From: Sophora flavescens
Lineage: Eukaryota > Streptophyta > Magnoliopsida > Fabales > Fabaceae
DNA length: 64,000 nt
Assembly (NCBI GenBank): GCA_030762895.1
Contig: CM061062.1
Location: forward strand, 141,095,104-141,159,103
Direction: 5' to 3'
Of the stretch, positions 11,448 through 21,116 are shown in pieces (the first letter of the stretch is position 1; every line of letters begins with the position of its first letter). The translations under genes were made by a program, and so were the position numbers. The notes beneath the pieces were generated by a model. That model was not told the origin of the DNA. It worked only from the letters and a program-made list of their open reading frames with translations, and made no database searches.

Positions 11448-12557
11448 ATGGAACCAGGAGGAGCGTACGGGCATGGCGGTCGTGGCCGAGGCAATGGCGG
11501 GATGGACTTCGCTGCCCATGCTTTGGCTGTCGTCGCTGCTGCCATAGCTCTCCAGACTGCCAACGCGGCTTCCCAGAATCAACAGGAGCAGCAAAGAGCT
11601 GAACAGGCTGCAGAGGGGAAGAATCTGAATGCCTTCCGATACCAGAATCCATCGCAGTTTGACGAGGACGGAGACCCGACTAAAGCCGATCTTTGGATCC
11701 AATAGTTGGAGATGATCTTTGAGCTGGTGCACTCCCCAGAGGGAGAAAAGGTGCCTTATGCAACATTCCAACTGATTGGAGATGCTGAATACTGGTGGAA
11801 GGGCACCAGACAATTGCTGGTAGCTGAGCATTAGGAAATCACCTGGGAAGTATTTCGTAACAAATTTCAGGACAAATATTTTCCCCAGAGTGCTCGGATA
11901 GAGAAAGAGCAGGAATTCCTAAGGCTGAGTCGCGGGACATGACAGTGGGGGAATATGCGGCAAGGTTTGAGTCCCTTGCCAAATATTTCCGCTTTTTCCA
12001 GAACAACCCCGATGAGGAGTGAAAGTGCGAAAAGTTCGAAGCCGGTCTACGCTTCGAGATCAAGGAATCTGTGATGCCAATGGAAATCCGGAATTTCCAA
12101 GCCTTAGTAGAGAAGTGTAGAAAAGTGGAACTAATGAGGAAGGAAAGAGTCAATGGAGAAACCGTTGGAGGACCCACTCGTTCCAAAGACCAATATAAAA
12201 ATCAGATTCAAAAAGGGAAGCAGCATCGGAGGGAACCTTATTTCCGACCACCAGAATCAACAACATCATCGTTCTGATAATTCTGAATCGGGAAGTGGTG
12301 GCCAACAGAACCAAAACCGAGGCCAATTTAGAAGATGTTACAAGTGTGGAAACCCAGATCACATGGCTGATGTTTTCCCACACAAGGGAACAGAATGTTA
12401 CAACTGTGGACAAATAGGACACTTGTCAAGGGATTCTAATGCACCAAGGTTTGAAAGGGCTGTCAACACCTTAGGGACTGATAGACCCACGGCAAAGGGA
12501 AGAGTTTACACCATGGTTGGCACTGGAGCTTCACAATCTGATGATCTTTTACGATAG
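11448..12557 (+). pseudogene. Gag of A2
   Basis: ATG at 11448 gives MEPGG as in A. The Gag core is present (NAFRYQNPSQF, FQLIGDAEYWWKGTRQLL, KYFPQSARIEKEQEFL). In-frame stops at 11703-11705 and 11832-11834 and a TGA in NPDEE-stop-KCEKF are followed by at least two frameshifts (about 11920 and 12260). Compared with A, the second stop is TAG for CAG and the third TGA for TGG. Two zinc knuckles remain, but each has lost its last Cys (CYKCGNPDHMADVF and CYNCGQIGHLSRDS). The frame ends at the start of the protease linker. Confidence 0.8.
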
Positions 12558-13180
12558 AAGTAGTGTGCAATTTGAAGGTCTTATGGCAGTGGTCTATAAT
12601 TCTAAGTTGTAATAAGATTCTAAGTATAGTCGTGTTTTGACGCCCTTAAGTATTTGACTCTCTAGGGTCTCCTATGTTACTAGTCTTTCCAGTGACTGTA
12701 TGTTTCTTATGACTTTTGGGAATAAAAGTCTCTTTAAGAAATTTATTCTTGTTCCCTTCTCTTTTTTTTTTTTTTGATTGTTGTGGTCAGTTTAGACTTT
12801 GGATCCAATCTTTCTTTTCCTAGAGTTGTGAATTACCTTGTTGTTGCACGGGATGGGTATGTTTATAAAAGAAGTTTCTTGATGAAACTTAATCTAATCA
12901 CTTTTACTTTTGGTGGAAGTGATTCAGTTTGAATTCTTATCGAACTGTTGCTCTTTTAAATTGTTGACCAGGAAATTCTAGTGAAAGGAGAAACTTTTTA
13001 GATTCATGATTGTAAACGTGTACCGATCATACATTTTTACCTCCCTAAACCTACTAAAGGATCTTCATACACTGGATGTTTCTGTATTCTTTTGGATTGA
13101 TGAAGCTCTTTTAGATACTTTCTTCTGATAGTATGATCTTGATAGTGAGAGATCCAGTTTAGTTTCAAGTTACGTAATTT
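12558..13180 (+). other. Unassigned insert replacing pol in A2
   Basis: Protease, RT and integrase should lie here but none is visible in any frame. The sequence is T-rich with a run of T at about 12761-12774 and has no long ORF. Immediately after it the normal end of the element resumes (ACGTAATTTTGAGGACGAAA). It could be filler captured when pol was deleted. Origin not recognised. Confidence 0.5.
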
Positions 13181-13212
13181 TGAGGACGAAATTCTTTTTA
13201 GAGGGGTAGTAT

Positions 13213-15921
13213 TGTAACACCCTGTTTTTCCTATGCTTTATATAGCAGCAAATACATATTTAAATGTGTTTATTTTAGATTAAATTAAGAGGATGATTTT
13301 AATTAAACTAAAATCATTTTCTTGTGTTGTTATATCATATGAAGTTACGGTAAAAAATTCGATTGAAAATTCAGACGGAAGCCGATCTGCGTTTTCACTG
13401 TCGATACAAGTTTACTGAGCAGAAAACCTAATTTTGACCCGTGAACGAGATAGTTAGTGTTTTTGTTATGTTTCCTTCCACTTTGGTTCATTCAAAAATA
13501 AAATAAAATATTTTATTCGGGCGAAAACGTCGGAAGAATTACGATCCGAAATGCAATCGGGTACAAAATGGAGCAGAATAGGAGACATAAAAGGCTTGAG
13601 GTGAGATGAGGGAGTGAGGTGACTCACTAGAGGTATGGCCTAAGCTACCTCCTAAAAAGTGGTCATGATGGCTCTTTTTGAAATATATCATATTATATTC
13701 TAAAAACCTATTTTTCTCTTTCCTCTTCAACCAAACAAGGCACAAGGCCAATACTTGCTCTCTAAGCTCATTCCTCTTTCCTCAATTTCGTACCACTCTC
13801 TCCCCTCTCTATATATATCCCTCTCATTTTCACTTCATCATCTTCCTCCTTCAACCTCCATTAAACCTTCATCTTCTTCTTTCTTCTAAAAGTTCAAGCT
13901 CTTAAAGCTTTAGTTTTTACTAATCTTTTCTACTTAAGTTCTTGATTAAAGTTCTTCCTTATACTAAGGGTAATGCTCTCATATGAATATTTTTGCAAGT
14001 TTCATCTTTTATTTCTTAGTTTACTTTATGTGTTCTTTATATGCTTTAAACTTATAAAATCTCTCTAAAATGGTAGAAAACTCCTTTTGAGTTGAAACCA
14101 CTTTCTATAGTCTTGTATTAACTTATATTTTCACATACTAAGAGGTTGTGTAAAACAAAAATCTCTATCCATCTCTTCCAATGAAGGCCGAATGCTTGCA
14201 TTTGTGACCTAGGAAGTTTTTGTTTCAACTTTTGGAATATGATCATGTGTTTGAGTTTCTAACTATCCCTTGATCTTGAATCTATAAATCTTGGAAGTTT
14301 TGATAGCTTGTTCCTATTATGGCCGAAAATATGAATAAGTAGACCTAGGATACTATGTTTCAACTTTCCAAGTATGATCATGGATTTAGAACTCTTAATA
14401 CCTTGTGATTCTAAACCTAAGAGTTGTTGTTAAACAATGAATATTCTCCTCGTCATCCTATTATGGCCGAAACTTAGTGTTTAGGTGCTAGGATGTTTGA
14501 GTTTTTATTTTCCAAAATGATCATGGAGTTGAGCTCCATAAGATATTTGGATGCTAAGTCTGAGAGATTGGAAAGTTTAAGGATTTCTAACTTGTTTATT
14601 CTATGTTATTAAAGCTAGGATGTATTACTTTCATTTTTCCAAGATGATCATGGACTTAAGCTCCATAAGATATTTGGATGCTAAGTCTAAGGGATTGGAA
14701 AGTTTAAAGATTTCTAGCCTATAAATCCTATGAAGGACGAACCTAGAAGGTTAAGGACCTAGGATACTTTGTTCTTATTTTTCCAAAATGATCATGGTTT
14801 TGAGCTCCTTAATACATATGGATGCTAAACCTAAGAGATTGGAAAGTTTAGTGAATGCTAACCTACTTTACTAGCCTTGGCCGAATACCCTAAGTTTATA
14901 ACTTAGTGGGATTTTAGTTCAACTTTGTTAAATGATCATTGTTTATGAACTCCTAACACTTAAGGATCATAAATCCATGAGTTGTATAATTTTCGGGAAT
15001 CTCTAACCCTAAGAACCAGTCTTGGCCGAACCTATACCTTGTGGTTTAGTGTTCTTGTTTGATTTTAACTTGTGATTTTGTGTTCATAACCTTAGACTTC
15101 CATCGTGGAGGAAACGAGGACGTTCGTGACATACCTCTTCGAGCATCTAATCTTCTTACCTTCACAGAAAGTAAGAGGGGATTGCCTAGGGATATTCAAT
15201 GACTATATGCATGAGTGTATGTGTTTACTTGAGTGAGTTGAATATTATTATGATGTGGAGCAAACACTTGAATGACTTGTTTACTTGAACTATTGTGATT
15301 ATTACTTGAAGTTGATTATTACTTGCCTTAAAGTATTGTGAGTTGTATATATGTGATGAACTGTGATTAACTGTGATATTATTGTTGAGAATATATTACT
15401 GTTGATTGAAGTTTGAGAAGCCGGACTTGAGTCTGTGCTCAATGATTGTAAGGATTAAAAGCCTTAATAAGCCATTAATAGAACTTTGGAAGTATTGCTT
15501 TCATTTATAAAAGTTCCTTGTTTAAAACGCTTACTTCAAGAGAATGAGATTCTAGTTTTGAGAAGAAACGTTGAAGTGTTTTTAAGTCAATAGAAACTAC
15601 CTTTTTATGATCCAAAGTTTGTACGAGAGAAAACCATTTTCGAACTATGTGTTTCACGAAGGAAAAACCCCTTTGAAAATATTTGACTTTATTCCATCAA
15701 GGATTTTAAAAGCAAACGAATTTCCAAATGTTTTTTAAAAGACTTTGTAAAGGAAAATATTTTCTCCTAAATGATTTAGAAACGTTCCGGTTACTTGGAT
15801 AAGTGACCGAGGTTTTGTTTTGGTTTTTGATTTTCACTGAACGAAAAGTAAGCACATGTGAAAGAGAATACTAGTTCGCGAGACGTCGCCTCTAGCATTC
15901 AGTTTATGCACGTGATCTGGG
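13213..15921 (+). repeat. 3' LTR of A2 (5' part), with TATA box
   Basis: Starts TGTAACACCCTG at 13213, after the polypurine tract GAGGGGTAG (13201-13209). It is the reverse complement of about 3558-893 in element A. It contains TATATATA at 13810-13817 and a G|GTAATG candidate splice donor (GT at 13970-13971). It breaks off at 15921 in TGATCTGGGA, before the LTR-borne ORF. Confidence 0.8.
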
Positions 15922-16296
15922 AGCACGATATTTCGTTACTGGCAAGGTGTGGCTAGGGTGCGGCTGTTCGTTACCGGCAAGACGTGGGTGTGGCATGACA
16001 TTGGTGACCGGGACTACACGCGATTACGGGGCGGCGGGGCGGCGATAGCAGGTGTGGACGGTTAACAACAAAGTAACAGATCTGGATTGTGTGAAGAGTT
16101 GTGGGGCGGAGGTGGTAGATCTGTGTCACGCGGAGGGAGGCTGAATCTGGTCTGGATGGCGGCGGGCGGAAGATCTCCCGGTGGTCGTGATATTTAGGCG
16201 GCACCGAGGTTCCTCCGAGCCATGTTTCCATTCACTAGTGGAGGGTGGAAAGGTGGAAAGGATAGAAATGTAACTATACTGTTACTGTTCAGTGCC

Positions 16297-16332
16297 CTAC
16301 GGTGAGGCACTTGGTGAGATACCTCACCGTAG
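16297..16332. other. Perfect 11-bp stem-loop
   Basis: CTACGGTGAGG at 16297-16307 and its exact reverse complement CCTCACCGTAG at 16322-16332, with a 14-base loop. Short TIR remnant or hairpin; no poly-T follows. Confidence 0.7.
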
Positions 16333-16770
16333 ACGTGCCCCTGAACTAGGGAACTTAAATGGCTTTGTATAATATTTTTTTACTTAAATGGTCCATATTA
16401 TTTGTATGTTAGATGTTAGCCGGTTGTTAAGTTAGTAGCAGGTGACAGATGGCAACATGATACCGATTTAAAGGGATTTTAGAATGTAATGTTTGACCCC
16501 AGATGAGAGTCGATGAAGCCCTCTTCCCCCAAGCTTCAGATCTTCTCCAACTTCTGTCGTCCGGTCCGCCGTCTTCAACGAAGGTTAACTATTTGATCGA
16601 ACACATTTCTAGAATGGCAATCTTGGAAATGCCATTGATGGTGTACGGGTTCCTAATTTGTGGTGGTTTTGTTGAATTAAACCGACAATGAGATAGGGTG
16701 AACATTAATTATCGCATATTGTTAGTTGCTTCTTGCTGTTATGTTGATTGTTAGCAATTGGAAGAGTAGT

Positions 16771-16925
16771 TGAATGACAAAACGGGCCAATCCGCTCGAC
16801 CCGTCCTGGCCCGTCACCAATCCACCTAAAACGGGGTGGGGCGGGGCAAGTTGAATGTTAAAAGTGGGTTTAAAATCAATCGTCGTCCCGTTTAACGATG
16901 GGTTGACAGGTTGACCCGCAAAACA
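16771..16925. mobile_element. hAT-like transposon end, fragment
   Basis: A run of Pu/Py-skewed words (AAACGGGCCAATCC, CGACCCGTCCTGGCCCGTCA, GGGGTGGGGCGGGGC, GGTTGACCCGC) resembles subterminal repeats of plant hAT/Tam3-like elements. No terminal repeat pair or 8-bp duplication was found, so this is a fragment. Confidence 0.4.
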
Positions 16926-17419
16926 ATAAACAAATAAATATTTAAGTCCCTAAAACATGTTAAAATTAATCATGCTCTCACTTGAAAATCACATCTCGCC
17001 TCGTTTGTGTGATTAATTTCTTTTTAATACGATTTTACTATTATAATATTGGAATGAATGTTTATTGTTTATTATTCATTCGAATTCTATTAATAATATT
17101 TGAGTATTGTTACAAATTCTAAACATCATAAACATAATACATTCACGCACGTGAACACCACGATGCACGTGCGCGCGCGCACACACGATTTATTGAATTT
17201 AAGATGTTGAAATTATTCTATCATTTGTCTAATTTAATTAATAAAATGAAATAATTTGAAGTCGAGCTCCAAATATTCAGGTGAGAGTGACAACTTTAGT
17301 TTGTGAATGATAGTGACAAACTATAGTCTCTAGAACAATAGAACCTTACCATAAAAAGAAACAGCGTCATCACTACAAGAGCTAGCATCCTAGTTTGCAT
17401 TACAGTGTGGAGATTTCAT

Positions 17420-17427
17420 TATAAATA
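17420..17427 (+). promoter_or_regulatory. Possible TATA box of a decayed gene
   Basis: TATAAATA followed by a C/A-rich leader-like stretch (17460-17590) with CACCACCACC. No coding frame can be tied to it. The nearest gene remnant on this strand is the RING pseudogene at 18605. Confidence 0.25.
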
Positions 17428-18014
17428 GATGAAGAAACTCGATTCAATTTCTCATTACCTTCCTTCTCAATTTTCTTTATAAATAAGAATAAGACGTTCC
17501 ATCGATCACCACCACCAGTGAATCAACACAGCAAGGAACACAGCGCATTCTCCACCTCCACGAGCTCCACCACACCGTCGCCATTTTTGGGTAAGCTGTC
17601 CTCTGGTTCATCTCTCCCGCCTTACATGAAGAGAACTAACAAAGTGAAAGGCCTAAATCCATATTTTTTTTGAACTAGAAAGTATTATTTAATGGATAGT
17701 CTAGGTATGTGTAAATGCATTTTACATTTGGTAGTCGGTTTTTTCAGAAATTGCAATCTCATCCTTTTGCAAGCATCATCATCTGTCTGGAGCAACTGTG
17801 CAGCCATAGAAGGCACGAAGCTTCTTCTTCTTCCTCCGACTACTGCATCAACATTAATTTGTTTTGTTTTGCCAATTATATTAAGTCATTAACAACTTGA
17901 ACCACTAAAGGTGTCTCTTATATTGTGGTAACTCTTAAGACATAAACTGGTGTAGACAAATTTCATGTCACTCAATTACTGCAAAAATCATTATTGTGTT
18001 TAGGGTGACAAAGG

Positions 18015-18120
18015 CTATTCACCGTGTCAAACATTATTGTGCAAAAATCCCTATTCACTGCCAAACGCTATTCACTGTGGCAAACATTATTGTGCAAAAA
18101 TCCCTATTCACTGCCAAACG
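18015..18120. repeat. Two-copy 53-bp tandem repeat
   Basis: Units 18015-18067 and 18068-18120 both start CTATTCAC and end CTGCCAAACG, differing at about three positions. Confidence 0.8.
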
Positions 18121-18604
18121 CTAGCTAGTTGTATCCATCACGAAAAGCAGAACAAGGTGGGTCTTGGCTGTGATGGGTGGCTGTTCTATAGTGGTGCGGC
18201 TAAGGGCATGGCTCTAGAGACAGCTCTGACGCGATGGTTGCCGGTGATGGAGCAACTGGAATGAAGGTGGGGGTGGTAGTAGTGGAAGGAGAAGGGGTTA
18301 TAACTTTTTTTGCAAATAAATCCCTCTAACAATTAATTTTAGAAAAAACCCTAAACCTTCTCTATTTCACAAACGGTCCTAAAACTACCCATTATAAGAT
18401 GTGATTAGTGGGTGCACCCCAAAATCACGAGGTACACCATAAAAGCACCCTCATTCCAAAGTTCTTCATTGGATGCAAAATGTTGACCTAAGAACTACTC
18501 CCCTTCCTCTGCTTATTTTTGTTTCATAATAATTTTTCGTGTGTTTAACTATTATGTTTTTCTTTTCAAGAAAAAAAATGTGAACCGAGGAGGATGTTGG
18601 CGGC

Positions 18605-18919
18605 ATGGAGAAAATGGCAGCGATATATGCTTCTTTGACCACAGCAGTCGTCATTCTATTCATACTAGGAGTAGTTTTTTACTTGTATCGTAAAATAATA
18701 AAATATTTATGAAATCGAGCAGTTCAAAAGATGATGGTTGAGTTTCCTTATAACTCGTCCATCCCTCTTCCATTCGAGCAAGTCGAATGTTGCATATGCA
18801 TGGAGAGGTTTATAGATAGTGAAACACTATCTAGGTTATCATGTGGACACACCTTTCATGGGGTGTATGTCATTAAACATTTGTTACGAGCGGGATCATG
18901 TCCAGTTTGTAGGCGATAG
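18605..18919 (+). pseudogene. ATL-like RING-H2 protein, disabled
   Basis: ATG at 18605 opens a frame with a hydrophobic segment (about residues 9-28, TTAVVILFILGVVFYLY). An in-frame TGA follows at about codon 36, then in the same frame a RING domain: CCICMERF, LSCGHTFHG, CPVCRR to a TAG ending at 18919. An N-terminal membrane helix followed by RING-H2 is the layout of plant ATL ubiquitin ligases. The sixth zinc ligand, expected to be Cys after HG(V), is Tyr (HGVYVIKHLL), so zinc binding would fail even with read-through. At 105 codons it is short for the family. Element C begins 47 bp downstream. Confidence 0.6.
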
Positions 18920-18965
18920 GACAAATAATTATATATGATTTTAAAATAGTAATATATACATGATT

Positions 18966-19476
18966 TGTGTACCGACCGAAGATATAAGGCCGATGATTGT
19001 CAATACGACCGAGCTCATTCTCGTAAGTGGATATTCACCCGAACTCCCATAAAGTCGAAGACTTATTGACACGCTCGACACCCGAGGATAACTACTCGGG
19101 TCTACTCCACACCAGACCGCGAATGAAGATATCTCAGCCTCGAGCTATCCATCCGTAATTAACTGAGCCGAATATCTCGCTGGTCCGAATATCTCTCAGC
19201 TTAATCCGGAGCCTGATATCTCTCCGCACAATCAGGAGCCTCATATCTCTCTACATAATCAGAGCCTGATCCTGATATCCCTCCGTATAACTCGGAGCCT
19301 GATTCTAAACATCTCTATAAATAGGGGTCCAACCCCTCCATTGAGAACTACGTTTGCTTTGATTCCCATTTGGATACGTAGGAGCATAATTCACATTCTG
19401 TCAAGCACATTCCAAAACACTCCCACTAAACTTTCTTCGACCGAGTATCTCTCATCTGAGGTATTTGGACGGAACA
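18966..19476 (+). repeat. 5' LTR of element C
   Basis: TGTGTACCG...GGAACA. TATAAATA at 19316-19323 is the likely promoter, with transcription starting near 19345. Repeated short words (GATATCTC, AGCCTGAT) occur at 19190-19310. Confidence 0.9.
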
Positions 19477-19478
19477 TT

Positions 19479-19496
19479 TGGCGCCGTCTGTGGGAA
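19479..19496 (+). other. Primer binding site of element C
   Basis: TGGCGCCGTCTGTGGGAA, two bases after the LTR. The TGGCGCC start is typical of a tRNA complement. I cannot assign the tRNA with certainty. Confidence 0.7.
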
Positions 19497-19526
19497 TCGA
19501 AGCAAAACTTTCCCATACCACAAACC

Positions 19527-21116
19527 ATGGTGATAACAAGGAGCGGGAACTGCAGGAGAGAGGAGCCAGAGAATGGTAACAACGGAGGTAATGGGGAACG
19601 GTCGATAAACCCGGCTGTAACGACCGACAACCCCCGTATCCAAGAACTTCTTGCATAGATTGCCACGCTGAGAAGGGAGAATGAGGAGATTAGGCAGCAG
19701 AACAGCCGTCGCGAACCGGGACAGAGCAGAGAAAGGTCCGTCTCGTCTCCTCCTGAGAGAGAGCGTCGGACACCTGAGAATGAGGGGTCCAGAAACTCGC
19801 ACAGAGAAGGAGGCCCACAACTCCGAGTTTCTCATCATATGGACCGGGTAGATGAGGAGGAATTTCCTAGGTAGGCCCCCGAACTATCACTGCGGGCGAA
19901 TAGACTTAATGAAAGGGCCAGCGTGCGGAAACTGAGACATCCCTTCACAAACGCTATCATGGAGGTTCCCCTACCAGCCAACTACAAGCCAATTAGCATT
20001 GACAAATATGATGGCACCTCAGACCCCGAGCGCCACTTGGACGCTTTCACCACTCAGATGTACCTCTTTACCGATGACGACGCTGTCATGTGTAAAGTCT
20101 TTCCGACCACTCTGAAGGATGCTGCGTTGACCTGGTACACCCAGCTACCGCCAGCGTCAGTAGACTCCTTTGATACATTCGTGGCTAAGTTCAATGCTCA
20201 GTTTTCCATGAGCCGGGCTCATCAAAAAACCTCGGCCTCGTTGGTAAACTTCAGGTAAGAAAAGAATGAGTCCCTGCGTGATTTCATGGCCAGATTCAGC
20301 AATGAGGCGGTACTCATCCGGAATCTCAGTGCCGATGTTGCGCTACACACCATCTTGACCGGGTTAAGGCCTGGCCCTTTCGCCAGACACTTGGCTCGGA
20401 AGCCACCAACCAGTATGGATGAATTGAGGAGAAAAGCTGCGGGGTTCATTAATATGGAGGAGATTGAGGAGTCTAAGAAAAGGGAGAGAACTGATGATGC
20501 TGACAGGCGAGACGGGAGAGACAAGAGGAGGGCTGGAGGTGATAAGCCGAAATTCAAAGGCCCACCCGAGCATTTGCATAGGGGACCGAAGTATGAGCAT
20601 TATACTCCCCTCAACACAAACCGAGCTCGGGTGTTTGAGGAAGCATACAATGCGTAACTTTTGCAGCTCCCTAATCGTGGCCACACCCCCCAGAATGCTG
20701 ATCGACAGAAACATTGTCGGTATCATCGTAATTATGGCCATACCACCGAGGAGTGCTGGGTCCTACGAGATAAGATTGAAGAGTTGGTGCAAGCTGGCCA
20801 CCTCAATAATTTTGTTCGGAGAAACCACAACAATGGTGAGGGACGTGGCAGAAGCAGAAGGAGAGGAGGTGACCAAAGCCCGAGAAGGGGCGGCGGTCAA
20901 CGAAATAATGAAAGAACAGAAACCAGAGAGGGCCAGAATGAAAGGCGAGAGGAGGATAATGTGGTCCGAGGTGTGATAAACACTATTTCAGGTGGATTCG
21001 CAGGGGGAGGCACGACAAGTTCAGCTCGGAGAAAGCACCTGCGGGCTATTCGGGCTGTCAACTCGGTATCCCAAGCAAACCCCGAGAAATTCCCCACCTA
21101 TTATCTTTTCCGATGA
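19527..21116 (+). pseudogene. Gag of element C
   Basis: ATG at 19527 (MVITRSGN) opens one frame through to 21116 with four nonsense codons: TAG 19656, TAG 19872, TAA 20256, TAA 20655. Each could come from a Gln codon by one C-to-T change. Visible: the Gag domain (YKPISIDKYDGTSDPERHLD, MYLFTDDDAVMCKVFPTTL, WYTQLPPASVDSFDTF, ESLRDFMARF) and a CCHC-like knuckle (CRYHRNYGHTTEECW, 20721-20760), then an Arg/Gly-rich tail. A frameshift near 21095 separates it from pol. It builds the virus-like particle. Confidence 0.85.

Larger units (their letters stand above)
10421..15921 (+). mobile_element. Element A2: gag-only Tekay derivative, inverted relative to A
   Basis: Plus-strand element of the same family as A: 3' part of a 5' LTR (10421-11265), primer site, decayed gag (11448-12557), about 0.6 kb of unrelated DNA where pol should be, polypurine tract, and the 5' part of a 3' LTR (13213-15921). 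Both LTRs are partial and complementary in content, so rearrangement after insertion is likely. No target duplication is visible. Confidence 0.8.
15922..17400. other. Non-LTR intergenic DNA, no gene recognised
   Basis: Right after the truncated LTR the sequence is GC-rich to about 16240, then AT-rich. An open frame on the minus strand at 15971-16231 has no recognisable domain. The stretch contains a stem-loop and a hAT-like end (separate entries) and a CG/CA-rich palindromic patch around 17155-17187. Confidence 0.5.

Noticed and set aside
15971..16231. 86-codon minus-strand frame in GC-rich DNA
   Set aside because: Pro/His-rich composition without a domain or homologue I recognise; probably chance in GC-rich sequence.
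20222..20741. Alternative frames inside gag of element C
   Set aside because: The gag frame from 19527 carries the Gag domain and zinc knuckle; the others are overlaps without motifs.
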